A DNA stretch of 47,387 bases, from NCBI GenBank assembly GCA_001818775.1, contig MHKD01000011.1, positions 1 through 47,387 on the forward strand. Direction: 5' to 3'. Each line of letters opens with the position of its first letter. The stretch's first letter is position 1. Positions 24,509 through 33,024 of this stretch are shown in pieces. The stretch comes from Candidatus Kerfeldbacteria bacterium RIFCSPHIGHO2_12_FULL_48_17. GTDB lineage: Bacteria; Patescibacteriota; Patescibacteriia; HO2-48-17. The notes under the pieces were generated by a model. The model worked only from the letters and a program-made list of their open reading frames with translations, did not search any database and was not told the DNA's origin. The position numbers and the translations under genes were made by a program.

Positions 24509-25159
24509 ATGGCGACAATTAACGAAAAAGAATATGAAAATATACGAAACCTCTACCAAGAGCGACGATTAAGTATGCAAGAAATAAGTGAAATATATAA
24601 AGTCCCACTTGATGCAATTGTTTATTTCTTCAAAAGACATAAAATTCCAAGGCGTAATCGCACCGAAAGCAACAGAATATTATTCGAAAGAAAAGCCACT
24701 GCCTTCAAAGTAAAGGAAAAGCTGTCTGCACATGAGGAAAAATTGAGAATCGCCGGAGTAATGCTCTATTGGGCTGAAGGATCAAATGCATTGACCGCGG
24801 ACAAGGTTGACTTTGTCAACAGTAATCCTGAAATGATTATGCTTTTTATGCAATTTCTCAGGAAAATCTGCAGAATTGATGAAACCAAGCTTCGTGTGCT
24901 TCTGTATTGCTATGCAAATCAAAATAAAGAATACCTGAAAGATTTTTGGTCTTCTGTAACAAATATACCAATTACAAAATTCACAAAACCTTATGTAAGG
25001 GAGGACTATAAACCAGAGAAAGAAGGACGAATGAAATATGGTCTTATACACATAAGGTATTATGAAAAAAAGCTACTTCTTTTACTCTGGAAATGGCGAA
25101 AGGAAATAGCTAAAGAATTAGGGGTGGATACCAAAGTGGTTAAATGGACTAGACTGTAA
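24509..25159 (+). CDS. HTH plus putative LAGLIDADG-like endonuclease protein, 3' end inside tRNA-Tyr
   Basis: 216 residues from the leaderless ATG (MATINEKEY). An N-terminal helix-turn-helix (about 12-50, RRLSMQEISEIYKVPLDAIV) is followed by a domain with GVMLYWAEGSNA and VDFVNSNPEMIMLFMQFLRK. That layout recalls single-motif LAGLIDADG homing endonucleases, with the acidic residue of WAEG in the catalytic position, but this is inference. It is paralogous to the gene at 26485. The final 12 codons and the stop lie within the tRNA-Tyr gene, and the TAA stop overlaps the GTA anticodon. tRNA-Thr lies just upstream. Existence is supported by the strong promoter and the paralogue. An alternative is a tRNA-linked regulator without nuclease activity. 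Confidence 0.75.
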   Translation: MATINEKEYENIRNLYQERRLSMQEISEIYKVPLDAIVYFFKRHKIPRRNRTESNRILFERKATAFKVKEKLSAHEEKLRIAGVMLYWAEGSNALTADKVDFVNSNPEMIMLFMQFLRKICRIDETKLRVLLYCYANQNKEYLKDFWSSVTNIPITKFTKPYVREDYKPEKEGRMKYGLIHIRYYEKKLLLLLWKWRKEIAKELGVDTKVVKWTRL

Positions 25160-25204
25160 ATCTAGTGGCCAACGCCTTCGTAGGTTCGAATCCTACTCCA
25201 CCCA
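25122..25204 (+). tRNA. tRNA-Tyr (GTA)
   Basis: Acceptor GGGTGGA/TCCACCC, anticodon stem CTAGA/TCTAG with loop CTGTAAA, a long variable arm (class II) as expected for bacterial tRNA-Tyr, and T arm GTAGG TTCGAAT CCTAC. Its first 38 bases are also coding sequence of the ORF at 24509. Confidence 0.96.
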
Positions 25205-25237
25205 CAGAAAATTAACTTCACGCCTTACATAACAACT

Positions 25238-26002
25238 ATGGAAATATTTTTCAGCATTTTGCCGTTTGTGCTCGCGCTTTTGATTCTTGGTCTGCGCGTT
25301 ATTAACCAGTACGAACAGGGGGTTGTGCTCACGCTTGGTCGCTACACCGGCACCCGAAAACCCGGCCTCACCTGGGTTTTTATTGGCATTCAGCGCATGA
25401 ACAAAGTTGATATGCGCATTACCACGATTGATATTCCCAAGCAGGAAGTGATAACGAAAGACAATGTTCCGGTCATGATCAACGCCGTCGTCTATTTTCA
25501 GGTGAAGTCGGCCGAGAATGCGACGCTGAATATTAAGGATTATACGTTGGCCGTTTCACAATACTCACAGGCCGCGCTGCGTGATGTGATCGGTGGTGTG
25601 GAACTCGATGCCATTTTGTCTGAGCGGGAAAAAATCGCTGAAGAAATTCAGAACATCGTGAAAAAGGCGACCGACCCCTGGGGCATTTATGTCACGGATA
25701 TTAAAATTCAGGACATTGAACTGCCGGCCGATATGAAACGCATCATGGCCAAACAGGCTGAGTCTGAGCGCGAACGCCGGGCCGTGATTATTCGCGCCGA
25801 AGGTGAATACGCGGCTGCCGAGCAACTTTCGCGAGCGGCCGAAAAGCTCAGCCAGATTCCGGGAGGTATTTCCATGCGTACCCTGCAAACCATAGAAAAA
25901 CTCAGTGGCGATCCATCAAAAGCCACCATTTTCGCCCTACCTATTGAGTTTTATGAAGGCATAAAGACCCTAACGGAGTATTTCAAGGCCAAGGGGAAAT
26001 AG
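25238..26002 (+). CDS. Slipin/stomatin-like SPFH-domain membrane protein
   Basis: 254 residues. An N-terminal membrane hairpin segment (EIFFSILPFVLALLIL) is followed by an SPFH/band-7 domain with NQYEQGVVLTLGRYTGTRKPG, VDMRITTIDIPKQEVITKDNV and the RDVIGGVELDAILSEREKI segment. A helical region rich in Glu, Arg and Ala (about 165-210) supports oligomerisation. Prokaryotic slipins form membrane microdomain rings and are often paired with a NfeD protease; no NfeD gene is adjacent here. It lies between tRNA-Tyr and tRNA-Thr. The family is secure. Confidence 0.93.
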   Translation: MEIFFSILPFVLALLILGLRVINQYEQGVVLTLGRYTGTRKPGLTWVFIGIQRMNKVDMRITTIDIPKQEVITKDNVPVMINAVVYFQVKSAENATLNIKDYTLAVSQYSQAALRDVIGGVELDAILSEREKIAEEIQNIVKKATDPWGIYVTDIKIQDIELPADMKRIMAKQAESERERRAVIIRAEGEYAAAEQLSRAAEKLSQIPGGISMRTLQTIEKLSGDPSKATIFALPIEFYEGIKTLTEYFKAKGK

Positions 26003-26021
26003 GTAATCTCGGCCGTAAGGC

Positions 26022-26050
26022 TTGAAAAAATCCGTTATTTATGCTAGAGT
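26022..26050 (+). promoter_or_regulatory. Promoter of the tRNA-Thr(TGT)-rpmG unit
   Basis: TTGAAA (26022-26027), a 17-base spacer, and TAGAGT (26045-26050) with TG at the extended -10 position, 43 bases before the tRNA. Confidence 0.55.
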
Positions 26051-26093
26051 AAAAAAGTTCAAAACGGAAACAGGGGAGTTACGTTTGGCCCGC

Positions 26094-26165
26094 GCCGGAA
26101 TAGCTCAATGGTAGAGCAACTGTTTTGTAAACAGTAGGTCGTCGGTTCAAATCCGACTTCCGGCT
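26094..26165 (+). tRNA. tRNA-Thr (TGT)
   Basis: Acceptor GCCGGAA/TTCCGGC, D arm GCTC/GAGC, anticodon stem ACTGT/ACAGT with loop TTTGTAA, and T arm GTCGG TTCAAAT CCGAC. rpmG follows 62 bases later; tRNA-Thr or tRNA-Trp next to rpmG is a common bacterial arrangement. Confidence 0.96.
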
Positions 26166-26227
26166 CACACGCCGCCCAAGCGGGTTGTGCGCTAATAGTG
26201 GATAGTAAATTATTTTTTTATAACGTT

Positions 26228-26389
26228 ATGTCACAAGACAATCGCATTGACCTGGAATGCACCGAATGCAAACACAAAACCCACACCAGCAAAAAGAATA
26301 AGAAAAAACTTCGCAACGCCGGTCGTTTGGAATTGATGAAGCATTGCAAATTCTGCAAAAAGCATACACTGCATAAGGAGACGAAGTAA
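26228..26389 (+). CDS. rpmG: 50S ribosomal protein L33
   Basis: 53 residues from ATG 26228 ([17 protein letters not shown]). Two CxxC pairs (CTEC and CKFC) mark the zinc-binding form of L33, and the length matches the family. An upstream in-frame ATG at 26198 would add ten hydrophobic residues with no family support, so the shorter start was chosen. Confidence 0.95.
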   Translation: MSQDNRIDLECTECKHKTHTSKKNKKKLRNAGRLELMKHCKFCKKHTLHKETK

Positions 26390-26484
26390 TAAGGAGATTT
26401 CGGGTTTCGTAAAGTATTTACCGCGGCACCTTGATATGATAACCTAGATATACAGTTATGTGACTATTGTTTTATATCCAATTC

Positions 26485-27156
26485 ATGGTCAGGAAACCAC
26501 AAGAGTACAAAAAAGTCCGAAACCTCAGAAAGACGGGAAAATCTTTAGCCGAAATTAGTAGGAAACTGAGAATATCAAAATCAACGGCTTCTTTATGGTG
26601 CAGTAACGTGGTATTGTCGAAAAGGGCAAAGGATATTCTTAAATGGAAAGGGGAAAAGGGAAGAGCCAGGGGATCAAAGACTTTAAGAAACAAACGTAAA
26701 GCGGTGGAAAGAGAGATTCAGAAGAAGGCCTACCACGTTGTGAAAGGAATGAAATTTAACAAAAGCATATATGAAGCACTTTGTACGCTACTGTATATAG
26801 CTGAAGGAGTAACAGAAGTGAGTTATGGTCCCGGCTTTACAAATTCTGATCCGGGGTTGGTGCGGTTATATCTTTATTATTTAAGAAATTCATTCAACCT
26901 TGATGAGGGAAAATTCAGAGTTTGTGTTCATCTCCATAGCTATCACAATAAAAATAAGCAACTTACCTATTGGTCAAAAGTAACAAAAATTCCCCTCAGC
27001 CAATTTTTAAAACCGTATGAAAAAAAGAACGGTGGCAAGAGAATAAGAGAGAACTATCAGGGCTGTGTATCAATACGATATTACGATTCAAAGATTTCAA
27101 AAGAGCTGAGATACATATACTTGGCTTTATTAAAAAGGCATGGGCGCGTAGCTTAA
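26485..27156 (+). CDS. HTH plus putative LAGLIDADG-like endonuclease protein, 3' end inside tRNA-Trp
   Basis: 223 residues from ATG 26485 (MVRKPQEYKKV). A TTG six codons earlier is possible. The HTH reads GKSLAEISRKLRISKSTASLWCS. The second domain has LLYIAEGVTEV, FTNSDPGLVRLYLYYLRNSF and KVTKIPLSQFLKPY, matching segment by segment the ORF at 24509 (LYWAEGSN, FVNSNPEMIMLFMQFLRK, SVTNIPITKFTKPY). The last four codons and the stop fall in the tRNA-Trp acceptor and D-arm sequence. Two paralogues each running into a different tRNA suggest a family that spreads to, or is maintained at, tRNA loci. Nuclease function is inferred, not shown. Confidence 0.75.
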   Translation: MVRKPQEYKKVRNLRKTGKSLAEISRKLRISKSTASLWCSNVVLSKRAKDILKWKGEKGRARGSKTLRNKRKAVEREIQKKAYHVVKGMKFNKSIYEALCTLLYIAEGVTEVSYGPGFTNSDPGLVRLYLYYLRNSFNLDEGKFRVCVHLHSYHNKNKQLTYWSKVTKIPLSQFLKPYEKKNGGKRIRENYQGCVSIRYYDSKISKELRYIYLALLKRHGRVA

Positions 27157-27215
27157 TTGGCTAAAGCATCGGTCTCCAAAACCGAGGACTGTAGGTTCAA
27201 GTCCTACCGCGCCTG
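27142..27215 (+). tRNA. tRNA-Trp (CCA)
   Basis: Acceptor GGGCGCG/CGCGCCT with a G-T first pair, anticodon stem TCGGT/ACCGA with loop CTCCAAA, and T arm GTAGG TTCAAGT CCTAC. Its first 15 bases are also coding sequence of the ORF at 26485. Confidence 0.94.
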
Positions 27216-27255
27216 CTAAAAGGGCGCATAACCCAGACTAAAGCAAAATAAATTT

Positions 27256-27942
27256 ATGGATATTCTCTTATCCCTGCTTGATTTTTTCCTGCACCTCGAC
27301 GTTCATCTGAGCGCCTTAATTGCCTCATACGGAGTCTGGGTATACGGTATCCTTTTTTTGATTATTTTTGCGGAAACGGGTTTTGTGATTATGCCCTTTC
27401 TGCCGGGGGATTCACTGCTGTTTGCCGCCGGAGCTTTTGCCGCGACCGGATCATTTCATGTCATGTGGCTTTTTGTTTTGCTCACGGTGGCCGCCATCAT
27501 CGGCGACAGTGTAAATTATTGGATTGGACACAAACTTGGTCCACGGGTATTCAAAGAAAATGTACGCTTTCTCAAAAAAGAATACCTCACCCGCACGGAA
27601 GCGTTCTACGAAAAGCACGGGGGTAAAACCATCATCATCGCCCGTTTCATGCCGATTATCCGTACCTTTGCTCCATTTATCGCCGGTATCGGTAAAATGC
27701 GCTACGGCAGTTTCATTGCCTATAATATTTTCGGCGGAGTCCTGTGGATCGGCCTCTTCGTTTTTGGTGGTTACTTTTTCGGCAATATCTCCGTCATTAA
27801 AGAAAATTTTGAATACGTTATCATCGGAATAATCATTCTTTCTCTTGCGCCCGGTGTCGTGCATTATATAAAAAGCAAAATGGCTGCCAAAGCAGGAGCT
27901 CAGCCGGTAGCGCAAGAAGACAACAAAGAAAAAATTTCATAA
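27256..27942 (+). CDS. DedA-family membrane protein
   Basis: 228 residues, five to six membrane segments. Family marks include ETGFVIMPFLPGDSLLFAAG, the GDSVNYWIGHKLG segment, and the arginine motif RFMPIIRTFAPFIAGIGKM. DedA/VTT proteins are linked to lipid flipping (undecaprenyl phosphate or phospholipids) and membrane homeostasis. The C-terminal tail is cytoplasmic and charged. The next gene starts two bases after the stop, so the pair is translated together. Confidence 0.93.
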   Translation: MDILLSLLDFFLHLDVHLSALIASYGVWVYGILFLIIFAETGFVIMPFLPGDSLLFAAGAFAATGSFHVMWLFVLLTVAAIIGDSVNYWIGHKLGPRVFKENVRFLKKEYLTRTEAFYEKHGGKTIIIARFMPIIRTFAPFIAGIGKMRYGSFIAYNIFGGVLWIGLFVFGGYFFGNISVIKENFEYVIIGIIILSLAPGVVHYIKSKMAAKAGAQPVAQEDNKEKIS

Positions 27943-27944
27943 AA

Positions 27945-29357
27945 ATGCCCGGCGTACGAAATTCAAAAACCAATCTCTCACCCTGGCTGCACCAGCTCAA
28001 AAGAACGCGCCAGGTGGCAAAAATTTCCGGTGACGTAAAAACCGATGTGATTATTATTGGTGGGGGAATTGCCGGGGTGGTCACGGCCTACTACACACTG
28101 AAACTCACCGATAAAAGAGTCGTGCTGCTCGAAGCGAACAAGGTGGCGCATGGAGCAACCGGGCACAATGCCGGTCAGCTTGCCAGTTATTTCGAGCGGC
28201 CATTTTCGGATATTGTCCGTGAATTTGGAGAAAAAATGGCAGCCGATGGCCAGCAAGCTGTTGATTCCGCCTGGATCTTGCTGGAAGAAATTTTCGAAGA
28301 TGCCAAATTACAGACACCGTTCTGGCAATTCACCGGCTATGCCGGTTGTAGTACCGTAAGTGACGTGGTGACGCATTTACGGGATATTTTTTATCAGCGT
28401 CGCTCCGGCATCGCCAAAGAATCGCTGCTGATTGCGGAAGAACATGTGAAAGAATGCCACATACCCAAAGAACTCAAAGACAGTTACACTACACTGCCGC
28501 AAAAAGATATACTCGCACTCCTGGAAACAAAAAATAAAAAGTATGTAGCCGCTTTGGTGAAACGCAAGGGCTGCATGAACAGTGCTTTATTCACAGAAGA
28601 ATTGGTGGCGTATTTATTGCGCGTCTACACAAAACGTTTTACCCTGATTGAGCATGCGCCAGTCAGGCGTATTGCTCTGCACAAAGATGAAGCGGTTATG
28701 GAAGTGGACACGAAAACGCGGCGCACTCATACGGTTACGGGCAAGCGCGTGATCCTTTGTACAAATGGTTTTGAAAAAATAATGATCGCCGATATTGCCG
28801 GTGGCACTGATATCGATGGCAGTTTTCATCACCTGGTGCAGGGTTCGGTTGGATGCATGGCCGGATATCTGGAAGAACATGACGCATCGCCGGTAGCTAT
28901 CAGTTATCTGCCGGAAAATGCCGGCGCTGGTAATGGCGGAACACAGCAAGCCGAACCATATTTTTATCTGACACGTCGGCCGTTTGAAAAGAAGGGGACA
29001 AAAGATGTCAATCTGATTTGCGTCGGCGGACCGGAAGCACTGCTGGATGACACGAATAAATACTCGCATGAACATCCCTACCCGGAAGAGGCAGGAAAAA
29101 TGATCGATAAATTTTTGAAAAAAAATTACCGTCGGGCACCTGGACGGGTAAAATATGCCTTCAAGTGGCACGGTCTCATGGGTTATACACCCAATGGCCT
29201 GCGCTGCGTTGGTTTTGAACCGCGAAATCCCGTACTTATGTATAATCTTGGGTGCAATGGAGTGGGTATTTTACCGTCTATATTCGGCGGAAAAAGAATT
29301 GCCCTGTTGCTTCAGGGCAGAAAACTTTCACCATCGATTTTTGATCCCAGAACCTAA
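27945..29357 (+). CDS. FAD-dependent oxidoreductase of the DAO (amine/amino-acid oxidase) family
   Basis: 470 residues. The N-terminal Rossmann FAD-binding motif is GGGIAG (39-44, in DVIIIGGGIAGVVTAYY), with the ribose-binding acidic residue Glu63 in LLEANKVAHG. GATGHNAGQ contacts the flavin as in glycine oxidase and PuuB-like enzymes, and the C-terminal FAD segment is WHGLMGYTPNGLRCVG with GCNGVG. The middle of the protein (about 170-330) shapes the substrate site and shows nothing diagnostic. It is coupled to dedA, 2 bases away. Oxidation of an amine or amino acid is the family expectation; the substrate is unknown. Confidence 0.87.
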   Translation: MPGVRNSKTNLSPWLHQLKRTRQVAKISGDVKTDVIIIGGGIAGVVTAYYTLKLTDKRVVLLEANKVAHGATGHNAGQLASYFERPFSDIVREFGEKMAADGQQAVDSAWILLEEIFEDAKLQTPFWQFTGYAGCSTVSDVVTHLRDIFYQRRSGIAKESLLIAEEHVKECHIPKELKDSYTTLPQKDILALLETKNKKYVAALVKRKGCMNSALFTEELVAYLLRVYTKRFTLIEHAPVRRIALHKDEAVMEVDTKTRRTHTVTGKRVILCTNGFEKIMIADIAGGTDIDGSFHHLVQGSVGCMAGYLEEHDASPVAISYLPENAGAGNGGTQQAEPYFYLTRRPFEKKGTKDVNLICVGGPEALLDDTNKYSHEHPYPEEAGKMIDKFLKKNYRRAPGRVKYAFKWHGLMGYTPNGLRCVGFEPRNPVLMYNLGCNGVGILPSIFGGKRIALLLQGRKLSPSIFDPRT

Positions 29358-29404
29358 GGAATTCCGACCGCGATTTTGCTGCCGCGCACAGGAGCCGACA
29401 GCAA

Positions 29405-31210
29405 CTATTTTTTCAGCGCCCGCAGCGCATTCAATATAACCACAATATCAATTCCTTCCTGAATCAGGGCACCAGCCACAGGGACAATGAAACCAAAAGC
29501 AGCGCCGAGCATGCCCACCGTCGACAGGGCAATGCCGCCATATATACTCTGACGCGCAATCCGGAGAGTTCGGTGCGAAGCATCAAACAACTCCACCACA
29601 TCGGCCATATCATGACCCAAGACCGCCACATCGGCGGCTTCGATGGAAGCGCCGTTTTCCGTTCCGGAAAAAACCACGCCAACATCGGCCAGAGCCAAAG
29701 CTGGAGCGTCATTTAGGCCGTCACCCACCATCACCACTGTGTGGCCGGCCGCCTGCTCTTTCTTGATTATGGAGTATTTTTCCTCAGGCGACTGTTCAGT
29801 ATGCATTTCCACATCCATGCCACGAAACACCTTTTCGGCATTTTTCTTTTTATCGCCCGTAATCACGGCTACGCGCACGCCCTGTTTTTGCAGTTTCCGC
29901 AGAATACCGGCTGCACCCTTTTTCAAAACGTCGGAAAAATGAAAACGCGCCGTCTCGACTTTGTCACGCATCATTGCTAAAGCCATGCCACGTTCGCCAT
30001 CTTTGGCGGCACGGATGTGCCAGCGCGCCCCATCAACATCACCTTCTATGCCTTTTCCAATGCGCTCAGAAATATTTTCCGCATGCGCAAATTTTACGTT
30101 ACGCTTCCGGGCTTCTGCAACGATGGCTCGGGCCAACGGATGCAAAGAATGTATCTCAATGCCGGCCGCCACCGCGAGGATGTCTTCAGCGCTTTTCACG
30201 CCCTTCTCGCGCCAGGCCTTCTCACTGCCGCGCGCACCCGCACGCTTCTGCCGACCCAACAGCTCAACTTCCAGCAGTCGAGGCTCACCAAGCGTCAGTG
30301 TGCCGGTTTTATCAAAAAACACCACATCGGCTTTATGCAAATTTTCAAACGCCGCCGGTTTGCGCAAAATAATCCCGGCCCGCGCCGTCCGCGACATGCC
30401 GCTGACAAACGCCACCGGAGCGGCAATGATCAGGGGGCAGGGAGTAGCAATAACCAAAATCGCCAGCAGCCGCACCACATCACCCGTCACAGCAAAGGCC
30501 ACACCGGCGATGACAAATGTCACCAGAGTAAAAAAGAAATTGGCGCGTTCGCTCAGACGTACCGTGCGCGCCGGATGTTCGCGGGCATACTCAACCAGGT
30601 TAACAATCTTATGATAGGTAGAGGAAGAGAAATCACCGACAACTTTCAGCTCCAGACTGGCGCCAACGTTTACTGAACCGCTTTTCACGAAGGTGTCGGA
30701 AGCAATCGTTATCGGAGCCGCTTCGCCGGTCAGATTCGAAAGATTGAGAACAACTTCCTGTGGCGAACGCACCATTCCATCAAGCGGTACGATTTCATCG
30801 CGCTTGATCATGATCACATCACCCTCGCGCACCTTTTGAATCGGCGTCTCAACGTACGTTCCAGCCCGGCGGACCAGGCAATATTTTGGAATGGTATCGC
30901 TGAGTTTTTTCAAAGCCGTTTGCGCGCGACTGGACGCGAATACCTCCAAAGCCGCCCCGGTCGTGAACATCAGGGCAATCACACTACCCGCCAAATATTC
31001 ACCTGAATACACAGAAACAAGCAGAGCCAAAAAGGCGATATAGTCGAGGCTGTAGCGTTTTTCACGGATGCTTTCGTAAGAGTTGTGGATGATCTTACCG
31101 ACACCGATGGCCAGAGCCGCCAAAAACGCCAAACGAACACCGAATAGGCCCATCAGGAGCAGGACAAAAACCAACGCCGGGAGAAAAAAAATAGTCTGAT
31201 TTCGTTTCAT
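29405..31210 (-). CDS. P1B-type heavy-metal transporting ATPase (TPC motif)
   Basis: 601 residues. It lacks an N-terminal metal-binding domain. Visible are the actuator TGEA (161-164), the transmembrane metal motif TPCPL (256-260), the phosphorylated Asp300 in DKTGT, the nucleotide-binding His-Pro in HSLHPLA, and GDGLNDAPAL. A TPC transmembrane motif is the mark of the P1B-5 subgroup, reported in other bacteria to move nickel and iron. This makes nickel a candidate, and a nickel superoxide dismutase is encoded at the end of the window. The -10-like TACAAT lies six bases before the ATG, predicting a leaderless mRNA. The ATPase family is certain; metal specificity is inference. Confidence 0.92.
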   Translation of the reverse strand: MKRNQTIFFLPALVFVLLLMGLFGVRLAFLAALAIGVGKIIHNSYESIREKRYSLDYIAFLALLVSVYSGEYLAGSVIALMFTTGAALEVFASSRAQTALKKLSDTIPKYCLVRRAGTYVETPIQKVREGDVIMIKRDEIVPLDGMVRSPQEVVLNLSNLTGEAAPITIASDTFVKSGSVNVGASLELKVVGDFSSSTYHKIVNLVEYAREHPARTVRLSERANFFFTLVTFVIAGVAFAVTGDVVRLLAILVIATPCPLIIAAPVAFVSGMSRTARAGIILRKPAAFENLHKADVVFFDKTGTLTLGEPRLLEVELLGRQKRAGARGSEKAWREKGVKSAEDILAVAAGIEIHSLHPLARAIVAEARKRNVKFAHAENISERIGKGIEGDVDGARWHIRAAKDGERGMALAMMRDKVETARFHFSDVLKKGAAGILRKLQKQGVRVAVITGDKKKNAEKVFRGMDVEMHTEQSPEEKYSIIKKEQAAGHTVVMVGDGLNDAPALALADVGVVFSGTENGASIEAADVAVLGHDMADVVELFDASHRTLRIARQSIYGGIALSTVGMLGAAFGFIVPVAGALIQEGIDIVVILNALRALKK

Positions 31211-31252
31211 GGAAGTATTGTAGCCTGAACGGAGAAATTTTGCTAATGTTTG

Positions 31253-31846
31253 TTATTTTTTGAATTTTTTTTTGAACCACCACAGGACGACGATCATAAG
31301 CGCACCCAGTGAGTCAAGCAGGAGATCATTGGCCGTATCAAAGCCGTCACCCAAACGGTGTGAGCCGGTAAAAAAATCTTCGATATATTCGGAAATTTCG
31401 TAAACCGTTCCGAACGTGATGACCAGACACACCGTAAACGTCAGCAGAAACCGCCGGGAATAGCGTTTCGAAACGCCAACTTCCAACAGATGCCACACCA
31501 GAACGGTCGCGCTGATGGAAGCAAAAAAATGCAAAAACGCATCATAGTGGGGAATGCGCGCATACAAAAAAAAGAAGTCCCCAAAAGCATCCAGGTAGAC
31601 GGAAGTGACTGCTATCAGGATGACCCATCTGGCACGGATGCTGGCATGACGTCGCTCCAAAAAGGACTGCGCCAACTCCAGAAAAATCCAAACAGCAGCA
31701 GAGGTGAACAAAAGACCAAGCGAAGTAAACTGCGGTTGGTACGGTATGATGTGGATCACTGCTAAAAACTCAACGGTAGCCAGTATGGCCAAAGGAATCC
31801 GCCAAAACCAGCGTATATATTTGTGTTTTTTAGTTTTTGTTGCCAT
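31253..31846 (-). CDS. YjdF/DUF2238-like membrane protein
   Basis: 197 residues with about five membrane helices. VYEISEYIEDFF and DTANDLLLDSLGALMIV resemble the conserved C-terminal part of the YjdF (DUF2238) family, whose function is unknown. It is divergent from the VKOR gene. TAAAAT (31853-31858 on the minus strand) lies six bases before the ATG, again predicting a leaderless message. The P-type ATPase gene follows downstream on the same strand after 42 bases. Confidence 0.75.
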   Translation of the reverse strand: MATKTKKHKYIRWFWRIPLAILATVEFLAVIHIIPYQPQFTSLGLLFTSAAVWIFLELAQSFLERRHASIRARWVILIAVTSVYLDAFGDFFFLYARIPHYDAFLHFFASISATVLVWHLLEVGVSKRYSRRFLLTFTVCLVITFGTVYEISEYIEDFFTGSHRLGDGFDTANDLLLDSLGALMIVVLWWFKKKFKK

Positions 31847-31883
31847 GGGTATATTTTACCACGCACAAGCTGTTTACGAAAAT

Positions 31884-31913
31884 TTTACAAACGCGACTGA
31901 TAAAGTTTATAAT
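31884..31913 (+). promoter_or_regulatory. Promoter giving a leaderless VKOR mRNA
   Basis: TTTACA (31884-31889), an 18-base spacer, and a perfect TATAAT (31908-31913) six bases before ATG 31920. It fixes the start well inside the longer open frame, which would otherwise run antisense into the divergent gene. Confidence 0.75.
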
Positions 31914-31919
31914 ACCGTT

Positions 31920-32912
31920 ATGGAAACACAAATACTCGACATCATTACCCTCGCTGCCAGCCTCGGTGGTTTTTTCATTGCGGCATATATTTTCAGAAAA
32001 AAAGAAAAGAAGCAGGTCTTGGCCTGTCCTATTGGAGCCAGCTGTGACCTGGTGGTTAAAAGTGAGCATTCGCAATTTTTTGGGATCAGACTGGAAATCC
32101 TCGGCATGATCTACTATGGAATTGTTTTCGCTTCAGCAGTGTTTTTTTTGCTGGCACCGGATCTCGGCACGCAAACAATCAAACTTTTATTTATTGCCCT
32201 CAGTGCAACGGCGTTTCTGTTTTCTCTCTACCTGACATTTCTTCAGGCCTTTGTCATTCGCGACTGGTGTTCATGGTGTCTGCTATCAGCCGGCATGACG
32301 ACGGTGATTTTACTGACAACATTTATAGGCGCCAACGCCAACATCATTGACACATTGGCGGCAATTCACGATTCGCTGATAGTGTTTCATGTATTGGGTG
32401 TGGTGCTGGGTTTTGGTGGAACGGTTATGGCCGACATTATGTTTTTTAAATTTTTGAAAGACGGCAAGGTTTCGACATTTGAAAATGACGTGCTGCGTAC
32501 GATCAGCCAGGTAATTTGGTTTGCCCTGGCTTTGCTTCTTTTGACCGGTGCCGGGCTGTTTGTGGCCGAGATGGAACTGTTGAGCGGCAGTCCGAAGTTT
32601 TTGACGAAAATGGTGGTCGTCGGGGTCATTCTGGTGAACGGAGCTTTGCTGAATATTTTTATTGCTCCACATTTTGAAAAAATTATATTCGGCGGCGTCG
32701 GTGCAGATGAGCAATTGATTCGTTTCAGGCGTCTCAAAAAACTGGCTTTTGCGCTGGGGGCGATCTCAACCCTTTCCTGGGGGTCGGCGTTCTTGCTGGG
32801 GGCATTGCGGCGGATTCCCATGGATTTGGGCACGGCTCTGGGTGTGTATGGGGCGGTTTTGTTGATCGGAGTGATGGTTTCACAAATCATGGAGCGGCGG
32901 ATGCGACGATGA
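31920..32912 (+). CDS. VKOR-domain thiol oxidoreductase fused to a second membrane domain
   Basis: 330 residues from the promoter-defined ATG (METQILDIITLAASLG). The first 130 or so form a VKOR four-helix unit with the loop cysteines C36 and C42 (CPIGASC) and the active-site C117-x2-C120 (WCSWC). It should reoxidise periplasmic thiols using quinone, supporting disulfide formation. Residues about 150-330 are a further four to five helices (HVLGVVLGFGGTVMADIMFF, then a loop and more helices) resembling small heme or quinone membrane domains. No thioredoxin domain is fused. Secreted Cys-rich proteins encoded nearby (FecR type, TSP3 type) are plausible clients. The VKOR part is confident; the second domain is not identified. 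Confidence 0.82.
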   Translation: METQILDIITLAASLGGFFIAAYIFRKKEKKQVLACPIGASCDLVVKSEHSQFFGIRLEILGMIYYGIVFASAVFFLLAPDLGTQTIKLLFIALSATAFLFSLYLTFLQAFVIRDWCSWCLLSAGMTTVILLTTFIGANANIIDTLAAIHDSLIVFHVLGVVLGFGGTVMADIMFFKFLKDGKVSTFENDVLRTISQVIWFALALLLLTGAGLFVAEMELLSGSPKFLTKMVVVGVILVNGALLNIFIAPHFEKIIFGGVGADEQLIRFRRLKKLAFALGAISTLSWGSAFLLGALRRIPMDLGTALGVYGAVLLIGVMVSQIMERRMRR

Positions 32913-32948
32913 TGCGGGGTTGATGCGGGGGTATTCGGCAACAGACCC

Positions 32949-32977
32949 TTGACAAAAGAGAGGCCGCGCGCTACAAC
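32949..32977 (+). promoter_or_regulatory. Promoter upstream of the hemolysin III gene
   Basis: A perfect TTGACA (32949-32954), a 17-base spacer, and TACAAC (32972-32977). It is followed at once by a hairpin, AAAGCCAGG/CCTGGTTTT (32978-33001, one G-T pair) with a short T run. That hairpin may end VKOR transcription or sit at the very start of the new transcript. Confidence 0.5.
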
Positions 32978-33024
32978 AAAGCCAGGTATTTTCCTGGTTT
33001 TCTTTTACAAAAGGAGGGCTGGCG

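Noticed and set aside
29961-30676. Overlapping plus-strand frames of over 200 codons in the P-type ATPase region
   Set aside because: The minus strand holds a complete, motif-rich ATPase; these are GC-driven shadow frames.
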